NCBI GenBank assembly: GCA_022702705.1
Contig: CM040426.1
Coordinates: 78,329,877-78,393,876 of the forward strand
Reading direction: 5' to 3'
Source of the DNA: Papilionanthe hookeriana x Papilionanthe teres
Taxonomy: Eukaryota > Streptophyta > Magnoliopsida > Asparagales > Orchidaceae
Length of the DNA: 64,000 bases
The notes beneath the pieces were generated by a model. It had not been told where the DNA came from. It saw only the letters and a program-made list of their open reading frames with translations, and did no database searches. Position numbers and translations under genes: made by a program. Positions 36,644-48,920 of this stretch are shown piece after piece. Position 1 is the stretch's first letter, and the number at the start of each line of letters is the position of its first letter.

Positions 36644-38666
36644 TTTTGTTCAGCAGTGCAATGTATGCCTTTAACACTCTGTTGAGCACTTTACTTCACA
36701 TTATAGATCTGTTAGATTAATGTTTGTCTTACGTCTAGCTTCGATTATTATCATTTTGTTTTACCATTTCATACTCAAATTATTTCATTCGTTTATCCGC
36801 TTGTATTTCAGGTAGACATGAACTCCAGCACGTCGGCTACCTCTCGCCGAGTGCTATGTCACTGTGGGCTGCAGACATCTCTTTTGACATCACGACAGCA
36901 GCATAGCTTTCGTCGAAAGTTTTATGCCTGTCCTCGGAACATTCTAGAGCAGTGCGGTTTCTTCTGATGGGCAGACAGTTTATCGGATTCTCATGAGTCC
37001 GATGCTTGGGGAGTGTACGGCCTCGGCAGAAGACGGAGTCACACGGGAGCTACAGACGACTCAAAACTAAACGTAACGAGTATTATATTGTTGGTTGTTG
37101 TTGTAATAAGTATTCATGTTTTTTTTTACTATACTTGCTACTAAGCACGTGCTTGAGAGAGTCTATCTTGCACCGTAGAACTTTATGACTTTTTTTAGAT
37201 ATGTACTTAGTTATCTTGATGTTTTGTCGTTTCAAATCTTGTGCGAAATGAGCTGATTTAAAACTCAATAATTTTTAATGCTTTTACGATATATTGATAT
37301 ATATGAATATGTAAATACAAACATACTTTTATATATATTAAAAATTTTAATACTTTTAAAATAGATTGAAATATAAAGATAAAAAGTTTTTTATAGATTT
37401 AAAAGATATTTTTTTTAATACTCTTAATATATGTAGATATATAAAAAATATGTAAAAAAAGACGTACTTTTATAGATAAAAAAATTTTAATATTTTTAAA
37501 ATATATAAATATATAAAAATATGAATATATAAAGCTTCTTTAAATATCTTTAACCAACATAAAGCTCCTAAATATTTTATTTTATTAATTTGAAAAATAT
37601 ATTTAAAAATTTAAAAATTTAAAAATATAATTTATATTTATTAATTTGTATATTTAAAATATAAAATTTTTCAAAAAATTTCATTTGCAAATATCGTATA
37701 TCATATAAATATATCAAAATTTTCAAACGGTTTTAATAAACGTGGCGGTCGATCATTTTTCGCCTGCACATGTTTTCCGCATAGTAATCGAACTAAACAG
37801 ATGAAACTTCTCCGCATGTCTACTTGGCATGTAGGCAATATATCCGTATAGTTCGAGATAGTATGACCGAATCAAACAGGCCCTTAATGGCAAATAGGAA
37901 TTTATTCTCCAATAAAATTCCTTCGTTCCTCTGCCTCTCCACGATTCACAAATCAGACCTCCTCTGCCCTCGGGGAATATTCCCAGATTCCTCTAACTCC
38001 CAAGCTTTGCCTACTGTGGTTTAAAAAAATAGAAGAGGAGAGGGAATATTCCTTATTCCCTTCCTTCCACCTTTTCCCTTTACTCATCCTGCGTCACCTT
38101 AAGATCCGCCAAGCCTGCCAGTCGCGCCTGTTCGTGCACGTTGATTGCGGTTCCCGAACTGCCCGAGCCAACAGAAGCCTGTCGCGCAAATCCGAAGCCT
38201 GCTATATCACCAAATCTACTGGCGACGCCGCCTGTTCGTGAACCATCGCGTTTGTTCGTGATCTGCCTTTTGTTCGCCTCCACGCGCCTGTTTGCGAACT
38301 ACTGTCGAACTGCCTTTGCTCGCTGGGCTGTCTCCACCGCAAGGAAGGAAGGAATGATGCCTTCCCGCGAATGATCCTGGCGCGATCCTTCTGGCCGCGA
38401 ACCGCTGGTGAACAGCTCCGCCTTGCCTGCTACGACCGCTAACTCCCAGTCCGCCGAACCTCGCTTCTTCGAGAAACAGAAATCCCTCTCGCAATATCCC
38501 TTTCCTTGAATTCGCCGAACCTGCTCCTGTCCATATTAGGAATCTTTCTGCAGCCACCTACGAACTTAATGGCCCCGGAACCGAGCTTCCTCCTCTGTGC
38601 CGATTTCCTGCTTCGATCTTCCCGCGCCGATTTCCTCCGCCCTAGAATCTTAGCTCTGATATCAAT

Positions 38667-38970
38667 TGTTGTAAAAATTGGAGCTGAGTAAAACAATAAT
38701 CGACACAAACCAGAAGAAGAATACAAAGATTTAACGAGGTTCGATAAAGAATTGCCTACGTCCTCGGGAGCGAGCGGCGGTTTCACTATTTCAGCTGAGT
38801 TACAATATTTCGGTCCAAACATACCCTTAGGATTACACATCTATTTATAGATAAAACCCACGGACAAATTACTAACTCTCCCTCGCTCCCTCCAACCCAC
38901 TAAACATGAAGAGACACACCTCTTCACCAAGAAAACTCCAACTACCGGTATATGAGTCACGTACCTAACA
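38667..38970 (-). repeat. Right-hand (5') LTR of element B
   Basis: 304 bp, from TGTTGTAAAAATTGG to CGTACCTAACA, with the primer-binding site on its left side. Confidence 0.9.
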
Positions 38971-38975
38971 TAGTT

Positions 38976-39180
38976 GTGTTTCTCGGACGAGATCTTGGCT
39001 ACAGTTGTGTTTCTCCGATGAGAACTTGGCTCCAGCAAGATATTGGCTTTCATGGTGTTTCTCTGGCAAGATCTCGACTTCAGTGAGATCTCGGCCTGCC
39101 ATGTGTTTCTTCGGCGAGATCTTGGCTCCGGTAAGATCTTGGCTTCAATTGTGTTTCTCGAAGCAAGATCATGACTTCGG
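38976..39180 (+). repeat. ~48-bp tandem repeat in element A
   Basis: About five units beginning GTGTTTCTC, each with GAGATCTTGGCT or a variant. An earlier unit is cut off at the other side of the nested insertion (about 29816-29862). Confidence 0.65.
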
Positions 39181-39425
39181 CACTCTCGGCTCGACATTCT
39201 CGGCCGCAGATGCAGAGGCTTCGACACTCACGACTTCGATATTCTCGGCCGGCGACTCGACATTTACGGCTGTCTGACCGTCGGCCTCGGCGACTCTTGA
39301 GCCGACACTAACGACCTCGACACTCTCGGCGTTGTCACTCTCGGCTTCAAGCACTCACGATCGCGACACTCACGACTTCTACACTCTTGGCTTCAACACT
39401 CACGGCTTCGGCACTCAAGGCTCAA
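39175..39425 (+). repeat. Short degenerate repeat in element A
   Basis: Units of about 15 bases such as TTCGACACTCACGAC and CACTCTCGGCTTC recur many times, then a run of T at 39428. Confidence 0.55.
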
Positions 39426-39590
39426 GAATTTTTTTTTTTTTTGCTTTGGCATTCTTCTCCTCAATTCTCGTCTCATCCGCTAACCAAACATATGATATAA
39501 TCACCAAAACTCATTCTCCAATACGTTTTCAAGATCTGTTGAAAGAACTCAGTTCGTCATCCACTACACCATCAATGAAGTTTGAGAGGG

Positions 39591-39904
39591 TCATTAGCAT
39601 GATTATCGGAAATACATCGGTTAAGCATGATTACAAAAATAAATCAACGACATTAATTGCACCGATATGGATCAATAACATTAATTACCCCGGTATATAT
39701 TAATCGTCATGATATAGTGTGATGACATTAATTGTCCTGATATGGTGTAATTAACACCGATTCTATATGCTGATATCTAGGCTCAATTTCTGTTCTTAAT
39801 TTACTTTCTTTTATATTCTAAATCTTAAAATACTTATATAAATGTCACTCATCTTTATAGTATTGAATATCAAGTGAAGGAATATAAATTTCGTTTTCTT
39901 AATA
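39591..39904 (+). repeat. 3' LTR of element A
   Basis: 314 bp, starting TCATTAGCATG against TGTTAGCATG in the 5' LTR and ending CTTAATA before the TSD GAGGG. Confidence 0.88.
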
Positions 39905-39909
39905 GAGGG

Positions 39910-40055
39910 AAAGAAAGCGGAGGAACTCTGAGTGAGCGGCGATGAAGATTAGGAGGAGCGTGGGCGAAGGTTTGGGGATTCCAGATTGGAGTCTTAGAGT
40001 TTAGCAAGGGATATTTTGTCATTAAGCTCCTTCACATCTGGTGGCGCATGACCAA
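39910..40055 (+). pseudogene. UGT copy 4 pseudogene, part 2
   Basis: Continues the reading of 28712-29114 after the insertion: AAAGAAAGCGGAGGAACTC, then GGAGGAGCGTGGG and GGGATATTTTGTC, matching the last 150 bases of the UGT coding region. It has indels and an early stop (CTCTGA). Confidence 0.8.
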
Positions 40056-42420
40056 AGTAAATGAAAGGCTGTGCAGCTGCTTGGCGCCTATGGTGTGATC
40101 TAAGAAGGATTTATTGAATTTTATATTGGTTATATTCTGCCAATTATTTTATATTTTTACAGGTGGGGGATGGGTGGGCGGGGGCAGATTTTTGGACAGC
40201 ACATTTTTTTTAGTAGCTTCAGCAGTTGTAGCAGCCCCAGATAGTCCTTTATGCTTAAAATTTTTTATTCTATTCACTTTATATCAATTTTAATTGAATT
40301 AATTTTAATTATAATTAATAGAAAATAAAACTTAATTAGTCATTTATTAATTAATTAGTTATATAATAAAACAAAAAGTCTTTTTAATCAAACTTATGCA
40401 TAAATAATATTAACTCATAAACTTTACACTTTGTTTTGTTAAATAATATTAATTATCAAAATTGCCTACCAAAACCCTTATAGAAAAGGATGCTCTCAAT
40501 AGTCATGCTCCCCATTCAACTCTCCTTATCCACAATTATATTGCATGAGGGCATAGTTTTCCACCTTGAAGTGTAGGATTATGACCAATCGTATTTTTTA
40601 GGGTAGACAAAATCAATAAATATCTAATTTTTTTAAGTATGGTGGGGAAGTGGCAGAATTACTAAATTGCCTAAATTACATGAGAAATAAATATTAAATT
40701 TTACTATTTATATTAAAAAAAATATCACATTGTAAGGGATAGAATTGCTCACCCTGGAGGTAACCTGGTTCCAGGTTCAAATTGAACATTTACCTGTTGG
40801 CTCACATTTCCCAAAAGAAAAGTGGCAAAATAATATTTCTAAAATTTAAAATTTTATTTTTGTCATATTGATCGTTTAAAGAATGTGGGGGCATTTACAT
40901 CCAATGCCCCACATCCAATGCCCCACAATTCTAATGTATTTATCCTCTTATTTACATGTCTAACACTCAAATGTTTAACATCACATTAAAATATTATCTT
41001 TATCAATTTTTTTTTTTATAAAAAACACTTATTCAAACTATGACGCCAAAAAGAATTGTAAATAAAAATATCAAATTTTAGTTACACACACACACACACA
41101 CCTATACGCCAAAACCATCAGCAAGAATCTCAAAGCAATCAAACGTCCCCGATGGTAGTCAAACAATCAAGGCATCCTAACATCCAACAAGAGACCGTGT
41201 GATCAGAATTAACTGACACACTATTGCTGGAGATTTAATTAGCGGACTACAGTCCCAACCGACCAAGACACATGCAAGAGTCTGTGATTGCAAGCTAGTC
41301 GTTCGATCCGCTTTTACTACGGCGGGTGAGATCTCCATTCGACCGGGCAACTCAGCTGAACGATATTTTCTTCGGGAGGAGCGATCACCGCTCAGCCGGT
41401 CACCTTATTCGACCGTATTCAAGCAGGTTGACCAACTAATTATTGTCGTATTAGAATTCAAATTTTAATACAAATATATATAAATTCTATACGATTAATT
41501 AGAGTATCAATTGTATTAAGAACAATTTGCATAATTGTTTTCTCCTTTCTGTAATTGTACAAATACGCCCCAATAAATAGGTGACAAAAGAACAAATAAA
41601 TGAACTTCTCCCCCGACTCACTCAACTGGAAACTCTTGACTTATTCTACTAACTCTTTTTCTCTTTTCTCCTTTATCTGATTCTAACTTTTGATGCGTGT
41701 TCACAACGAACAATTTAGGATTCAACATCCTAAAAGGTGAGGAGGTGACCGTGGACATGCCCGAGACGAGAGGCGTAGCCAACTACGAAGAAAAACCCTG
41801 TACAAATAATCAACAATAATGGAATTCATTAGAGAGATAGTGCATCAAGACATATAGGAAGAGATCTAGACATGCACTGGAAACACAAATAATGGGCCAG
41901 TTTGAGGCTCTTCGTGCGGTCATGATCCTGAATGCCCTAAATCCGCCCATGGAGGGCAAGTTTCGAGGAACTCGCCCCCGGAGGACTCCCTTGACAATTT
42001 GACAGTACCCCACGGTTGGGCCAGTGACCGAAAAATGGAAGGACTTGGAGTTTCTCACCTAGCAAACAATGTCGCATCTACAGTGGCGGTCCCACATCGG
42101 GAGGACTGAGTAGAAATGCTTGCTCAGCCGGTCATGGGTAGCGCCTTCTCCTGAAAAATCCTAAAAACAATATCCCCAGCAATGCATAGGATTCCTCACT
42201 TTGACCCTTATAAGGGGAAGAGCGACCCGATCGAATAGACGAATATTATTTGCCGCGCAACACACAAGTCGTATTTGAATTGTCATTGACGATTTTGTCC
42301 CGACACCCCATATGACGAAACAGAGCGAAAGCATTCGAAACGTTGATTTTACCCAGGAAGGACACCCAAATTAATATGGTTCCAAGCAGAAGTGAACTGC
42401 ACACAAATTGATGCGTTTAA

Positions 42421-42482
<62 letters not shown>

Positions 42483-42600
42483 AAAGAAATTATTATAAAA
42501 AAACCCATGCATGCACCCCTCTACCTCTTTAGCCCGAAACCCTCGCTTGTCACATCCCATCCCCTCTGCTCGATACTCCCATCGCCCTTTTCCCAAAAAC
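40056..42600. repeat. Segmental duplicate of 5985-11110
   Basis: Collinear with 5985-6443, 7637-9130 and 10738-11105. It lacks the LINE (site intact near 40719) and the 9131-10737 part of the Gypsy remnant. A short CA run is at 41086-41101. No gene. Confidence 0.7.
42424..42478. repeat. (TAA)n microsatellite
   Basis: About 18 units of AAT/TAA, longer than the counterpart at 10925-10950. Confidence 0.95.
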
Positions 42601-42899
42601 CCTTCCTCCTCTGCGACCCCATGTCGCCTTACCTCCAAGTCGCCTATTTTTGTAAGTTTTTGGCTCTTCAAGTTTCTCCTCCCAAACCCGGCTAATCCTT
42701 CCCCCTTCTTCCACGCTCAATTGTGACAATGCATTCGCTCCTTCTGCCCATAGTTTTAAAATCAATTTTCAAACAATGAGTAACTAATTCTGTTTAATTT
42801 CAAAAAATAAAAATAAAAATAAAAAAAAGGTAAAAGTGGATACTTGCTTAGCATAATGTTGTAAAGAAATTGAATGATGTATGCAGCATGTAAACTTCA
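42601..42899. other. Spacer without recognised feature
   Basis: No gene, domain or terminal repeat seen. Confidence 0.4.
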
Positions 42900-43335
42900 A
42901 ACTGATTTAATGTTTTAATGGAAATCTGAAAGTTTTGTGTTTATATGGTCAAAGTTTTGAGACTTCTGTTGTCTTGCTTATGGAAATTTAAACATGCGAC
43001 TCTCTTGTTTGAAAGAAAAAGTATGAGAGTTTCCTATTTCATTTTCTTTGGAAGAATCTGAATGTTTTATAAATGTGTATATGGGAAATATGAAATTATT
43101 ATGTGTTTACATATGAAAAATTTCAAATTCTTATGTGTTTTCTTATGAAAAATCTAAAAGTTTTATATGTTCATATTTAGAAAATCTGAAATGTTTATAT
43201 GTCCACAGGTAGATAATTAGAAAGTCTTATGTGTTTGCATACATAAAATATGAAAGTTTTATGTGAACCTATGTAAAATTTGAAAGTTTTATGTTTTTGC
43301 ACATGAAAGATTTGAAAGTTTAAGGTGCTTGCATA
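42900..43335 (+). repeat. Imperfect ~40-bp tandem repeat
   Basis: About ten units of the form GAAAATCTGAAAGTTTTATGTGTTT(C/G)CATAT, heavily diverged. Noncoding. Confidence 0.55.
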
Positions 43336-46300
43336 CTGCTCACATAACTCCTTTCAATTTAGCAAAGACATTAATCTTATCATCTTGGAGATTTGTCTAA
43401 CTTAGTTCCATATATGCACTTTTTTAAGCAGTTGCTTCCTATGTTGGTTTCTATCTTATTCGTTGCTTTGATCAGTTTCTTAATGGTTACCAAGCATTTG
43501 CTAATGAAGGTAATGTTTTAGTAATGTCATTCATAATTGCAAAAATATCTGAATCCCTTACAGTGAGGCTTTGGGTAATCTTTGTTATGAAAATTGGAAA
43601 CATTCACTGTTGGCTTTATAAAAATCTGAAAAATGTTGTCCTTTTGGCTGTTTGTGAATGCATAAGGAGTATGCTATTTTTTTTAGATTTGGAGACCACT
43701 CAGTCTTTCATGAAAATCTGAAACAGTTGTTATTTATATATGTAGGAGATTTTAAAATTTTGTTAACTTGGCTTTAGGAAAATTCAGATGCATGTTTACA
43801 ATTCATAAATTCTTCTTTATGTATATTATATGGAATTTTTTATGATGTATATACATTTCATTAAAAAAAATGCTTTCTTTGAGAAGAGTATATATGCATT
43901 TTATTTTTAAATCACTTATATACACACATATAAAACACTCAATCTTCAGTTGCACATATGCGGAAATTTTCAGTATTTTGATGTATTTGCCTAAGTATAA
44001 AACAGATGTATACTCATCATTCTTGATTATTTATAAGTGCATCTATATATGTAATATACAAATCATAAATGTGGAAGTTGCTGATTTTAACTCCAAAACT
44101 TACATCTATATAATGCAAAGAATACATGTGTGTAGTAAAAGGGCTGATTTCATCTTTATTGCAAGTTCAAAGTTTACGGATGGTTTGAGCTCTATTTAAA
44201 AAATTGCAGTTTATATTTTGTCATGCAACTTATTCTATGGCAGCACCTATATCAACTTTGATATTAATCTGAATTAATTATTTTGTGCCTTACTATAGGT
44301 TTATTTCACATACATAATGAAGATTTACACACATACCACCCAATCCCTAAGTATTTACATGTCCATTTCCTAAACTTTACTTTACTTTTTCTTTCTTTTT
44401 TTTACTTTTTCACCTCCCAAATCTTTAACAGTAGATAAACTATGCCTCTATTTTAATTTTAAAAATTCCTGCATTGGTAAGATGGTGTATACTTGAAAAT
44501 TGAACTTCAGATGTATGTTAGATATGCAAATATATACGAATTGAGCTGTATGCATGTCAACTTTTCCATTTTTTTTAATTATTTTATCGAGTTAATAAAG
44601 TGTTCTATGTTCTAACAAGTCCTGTCTTCTTTTTTTTTTCTTTCACACTTGCAAACACAAGGATTCTTCATCTAGAGATGTAATACAAATTGAGAAGAGG
44701 GTACATACGTTTAAACAATTTTCATAGAAAACATGTTTAAACCTTTTTTTTTCTTAGAAGAATTGCATGCTTGATTCCTATGTATTTACATACGTAACAC
44801 GAATACTTCAATTTTGTTTATATATGTGTCACCTTTGCTATGCATGGAAAGATGTATTTCACTTTGAAAAAGTTAAAATTATTGTATTGTTATGTGGTAT
44901 AAGTCATTTGGGTGTTGTAAATATTAAAAGCAAAATTTCGGTGTAGATATGTAAATCTTCCTAATTTTCTTATACACTTACCTTAATATTAGTTGTGAAA
45001 GTGTTCACATTTGATTGGAAGTGTTCAAATTGTTGTTGTTTTATATGAATCATTAAACTGGTATATAAGTTGGAAGTGTTAGCGATATGGGTAATGATGT
45101 AAACATCATTTTGCTATATTCGTGGTGATAGAGTAGTACTATACCTCTAAACCTGATACACTATAAGACTGGTACTACTATTTACCATTAACTCGTTTAG
45201 AGTTTCCCTTTCATTCTTGGATAGCTGGTGGCTCTAGCTTAAATTTTGAATGACTTGTGGACTATTTTTATTGGAATTTTTTTTTTTTGTGGTGTTGAAT
45301 TTTAATATCTTATTTTTCATTACCTTAGGCTGCTGATGGCTCTAATCAAAAGATTGAAAGCCTATGCCAACACACTCACTTGACCTATCTTTCAATAATC
45401 CTTGAAACTTAATAACAAATTCATTTAAATAAGATCACAATAATAAAACAAAGAATCTAAGATATGTCATCCGAGGTAATGGTTTCTCGCTTCCTTTCTC
45501 TTTTTAGAGAATGAGGTGACGATGTGATCAAGCAGTTGTCAACCTTCATGGTGATCAAGAGAAGACAAAAATATGAAGCGAATGATGAAACTTAACTATA
45601 CTTTCCATAGATTTATACAACATAAACCCTTAGGACTTTGAAGTTTTTAGTCTAGCACGAGGTAAACCTTTACTCTTTCTTTTAGGCCCTCACACGTCGT
45701 GCGATATAAGCTCTAACTCTTTTTAGGATCTCAAGGTCGTTGTTTGGTACAATGTAAATCCTCTCATCTTCCTAGGCTATTTGCATGATTGTATGTTGTG
45801 CAAATGCAAGTCCTAAAATCTTAAATAAATTACAGGAGTAAAATATTAAATAACATCATTTCCAAAATATAAAGCTGAATAATAGGATAGTTTGTGAAGT
45901 CATTGAGATTCCCCTTAGAATTTATGACGACCCCTACCTTTCGCTCCTCTCATTCTCAAAATAAATTTTCCATATTGAGACATTCCCACTTGATTTTCCT
46001 ATGACGACTCATAAAAACAAAAATTTGAATCTTTGAAGATGAAACCCTAATCTTGATCATTAGTTTTCTTAAGTGACTTTGGTTGCTCAAGTTATAATTA
46101 ACAATACAGGCTTGTACTTGTAGGAGAATTAGTAACTAAATAAGTTAAACCCAATCTAATCTTTATATTAGGTAGGGGAATGATCTGTTGCAAATTTCAC
46201 AGACCAAATAAATATAATAAATTTCTTAGTTTGAATAATTGAGACTATTATCGAGCGATATTTTTATCTTTCAAGATGAAGTATCACTTGTAATATTATG

Positions 46301-46400
46301 TTCGGTTATTAAAACTATTAAATCTATGATACCTGTTTGGTCTCACATTTTCAAAATCAAAATTATGTATATATATAATTATTTTCATTTAAAGAAAACT
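43336..46400. other. AT-rich DNA without recognised gene
   Basis: Only short chance frames. Parts of 45600-45830 look internally repetitive. The last few hundred bases before 46414 may be a degraded Gypsy LTR, but I cannot place its start. Confidence 0.4.
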
Positions 46401-46413
46401 AATATATCTATTT

Positions 46414-46431
46414 TGGCGACTTCGCTGGGGA
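46414..46431 (+). other. Primer-binding-site motif of a Tat/Ogre-type Gypsy element
   Basis: TGGCGACTTCGCTGGGGA is one base from the TGGCGACTCCGCTGGGGA site known from Tat/Ogre Ty3-Gypsy elements. No gag or pol follows, so this would be a fossil. Confidence 0.45.
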
Positions 46432-46699
46432 CTAATTTTTCTCTTCATCTTTGATTACGTGGTTTGTCTTCATACATCAATAGAGTGCCAATGTCCCTCG
46501 TGGGTTTGACTATTTTTCTTCTGTTGATTTACCTTTCTCATTTTTTTCTTGAGCAGGTATAATCAACTACTCCCTTGATTATTAAGCCATCTATTCAATC
46601 ATCCTTAAACAGAGAGGTTCCAAAATCTTGAAATTATAAAGTGGTTGAACCCCCAATAGAGTGGTAGGCTAGGAGAAATAAACGTAATTAAAGTGAGTT

Positions 46700-48920
46700 T
46701 ATTGTGATATGGGCCTTGTTGACCTCATTTTGGTGAGGTCTGAATTCTTCTCCTAGAACTTAGGATCTAGCCATAGAACTTTCCTTATTGACTATCCTAG
46801 AAGACTAGTGATGTGATCCACCCGCTTAGAAATTATAGCAACTTCTTACCTCTTTTGTGAAGTCTCACATGGGTGGTCTCAACTCAATAATTGATTGAGT
46901 TGATTGAGACCAACATGTTGAAACTAAATAATGAGTTCCCATAGGATCACAAAGCCTTAGATAAACCCTTTATGATTTGGACACTCACTTCACTTACATA
47001 CACACTCAGATCACCACACTCATATCACCAGATACACATTCACATCATCATATTCACTCCACTACACACACCCTAAACTTCACATCACCATTCATCTCAC
47101 CTCATCATATACACACTTACCCCCACTCATATACAATCTAACCAAATCCAATCAAATCCAACTAGATCCACCCAAGCCCTCCCTAAATCCAAAATCCATA
47201 AAATTTAAATACCACATGCAAAATCCAAATTCACTGAGACCAAGTCCAAAATTCCATCATTACAAGTTCAAAACTTCACTAAACCCATCATGAGCAATTA
47301 TAACACCATCAAACCCAATTCTAAAGCCCATTATCCAAGCACAAAATCAACCTTTCATAACCCGTCCCAAAATCTCACTAAACTAAGCCCAAACTCTGAA
47401 TTCATTATAAAAAAACCCACATGAAAAAATCAGTCCCCATATCAAATTTGATAAAACATACGGTGGAAAATTTCTTGGTTAAATTAGCTAAACATGGAAC
47501 CAATGAAAACCTTTCCAAGAGCTTGAAGTTCCAATCCTTCTTTAATGCAAGAGATGTTGGTCATGCATGAGCCTTAGGCGAGCCATATGACTTCATCCAA
47601 GCCATAGGGAAGCCAAAGATTCATGCATGAGCCTCATGCAAGCCACCTTGCCACTTATGGCTAAAGGAGGAGGCTCTTTCAATATTCTCCCCAAAGTACT
47701 TAACCATCCCCATGATTCACCCAAACCCATGGTTATGCTCAAATCCCCACAATTGGTACTTAGCCACCTAAGCTCCTAAGCTGAACACCGGGTCTAGCCA
47801 CCATGGGGGTGAGCCAAGCCCATTTCCATGAGCCAAAACCAAGTCAACCCCTAAAGTTAGCCAAACCTCATTCCATTCAAATCCAACTCATGGACACATA
47901 GCATAAGCTAATTTACTTCACCACTCACCACCACAAACCTCCCACAGTAAGATGGTGAACTTCCATGCCTTGGCCAACCACCATGACTGGTGGAAAGCCC
48001 AAACTCGGGAGCCACCCATGAAAGAAAACTTAAAATTGAGCCCATCCAATATGGATCACCCCCATTGGGCTCTTGCCTCCACCTCAGCACCACTTTCCAC
48101 CTAATGCCTTGGCCAATTGACCACCGTAATCAGGCCTATAAATACATAACTACCTCACGCCTAAGAAAAGAGGAGTGCATAAACCTTGGCGAAGCCCTCA
48201 AAATTGCTCTAAACTCTTCTCACACTTGCATGAAGCTCATCCTGACCATTCTTACCATTCTTAGCCACCGTCCCTCATCACAAAACCCTAATTTCACCAT
48301 ATTCGACCATCAAACCAACTTCTCCAAAACTTTAAATCAACTGTTCTGAAAGCTTCCCCACACTTCAAAACTTCTTCCCTAATTAAAATCTCCCTCTCCT
48401 GCGTCCTCTAGCATAGCTCTAGACCACACCAGAGCCACCCCTTAGTCTAGCTCATAGCTAGGCTCAACCACATAGGAGATTGAAGCTTGGAGGAAGTTTT
48501 TGCCATTAAGGCGAAGCTTCTCAACCAAGCCAATCGAGGCTTCACCTCATGGACAAAGGCAAAAGTTAAAATCTCTAATTTTGCTTTGGTTTGGTCTTTT
48601 GTGAAATAGATGAACAATCCATGTTAGATGAAGGTGTAGTAACAACCACACTTAATTTAGTTGGGAATCGAGTGAGATCTTAACCTCAGATCATGGATGT
48701 TTCTCAGGTTATTGTCATTGGAGACAATGGATGATTATCGTCCATTTTCATGTATTTAAAATGGATGGTGTAGATCAGTTTGGATGACATATCAGAACGA
48801 CCCAAGACCGCGGACCACGGCTACGAGGTGGCCTACGTGAAAAGCATATTGAATGGGAGAGCACCACGAGATAGTTTCGACATGTCGAGGTTGATGCGGC
48901 GTTGACGTGGTTAAGTGGAG
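46700..48920. repeat. Noncoding repeat-like region, related to 10170-10400
   Basis: The start (TGTTGACCTCATTTTGGTGAGG, then the ATCTAGCCATA and TTGATTGAGACCAACATGTTGAAAC segments) parallels 10170-10390. It goes on with C- and A-rich DNA and a GC-rich patch at 48780-48920. An LTR is possible, but neither TSD nor partner LTR was found. Confidence 0.35.

Larger units (their letters stand above)
31497..37883 (+). mobile_element. PIF/Harbinger transposon 1 (decayed)
   Basis: TSD TTA at 31494-31496 and 37884-37886. Terminal inverted repeats are GGCCCCGTTTGGTTCCG on the left and, inverted, GGGCCTGTTTGATTCGG on the right. It carries the two genes typical of the superfamily: a Myb/SANT-like protein (about 34130-35107) and a DDE transposase (35311-36643). 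Both are broken. A GC-rich leader (31500-31850) is followed by about 2.2 kb of noncoding DNA before the genes; 37200-37740 is AT-rich and noncoding. It lies inside element B. Confidence 0.92.
29863..38970 (-). mobile_element. LTR element B (non-autonomous, Copia-type) containing a Harbinger transposon
   Basis: TSD TAGTT at 29858-29862 and 38971-38975. LTRs are 29863-30165 and 38667-38970, TG to CA. On the - strand the primer-binding site (TGATATCAGAGC) follows the right-hand LTR at about 38652-38664 and the purine tract AAGGTGGAGATT precedes the left-hand LTR. Without the Harbinger insertion it is about 2.7 kb and encodes no retroviral-type protein. Its internal DNA matches the element at 2199-5060. 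Confidence 0.9.
29115..39904 (+). mobile_element. LTR element A (small, non-autonomous) containing nested element B
   Basis: TSD GAGGG at 29110-29114 and 39905-39909, with the UGT pseudogene continuing on both sides. LTRs are 29115-29427 and 39591-39904 (TG to TA). The initiator-Met type primer-binding site TGGTATCAG is at 29428 and the purine tract GAGAGGG ends at 39590. Without the nested insertion the element is about 1.7 kb, with about 1.05 kb inside and no gag or pol. It must rely on proteins from another element, presumably Copia. Confidence 0.9.

Noticed and set aside
40745..40800. tRNA-derived SINE, because of GGTTCCAGGTTCAAATTG (B-box-like), also at about 7670
   Set aside because: No convincing A box at the right distance, no tail and no TSD.
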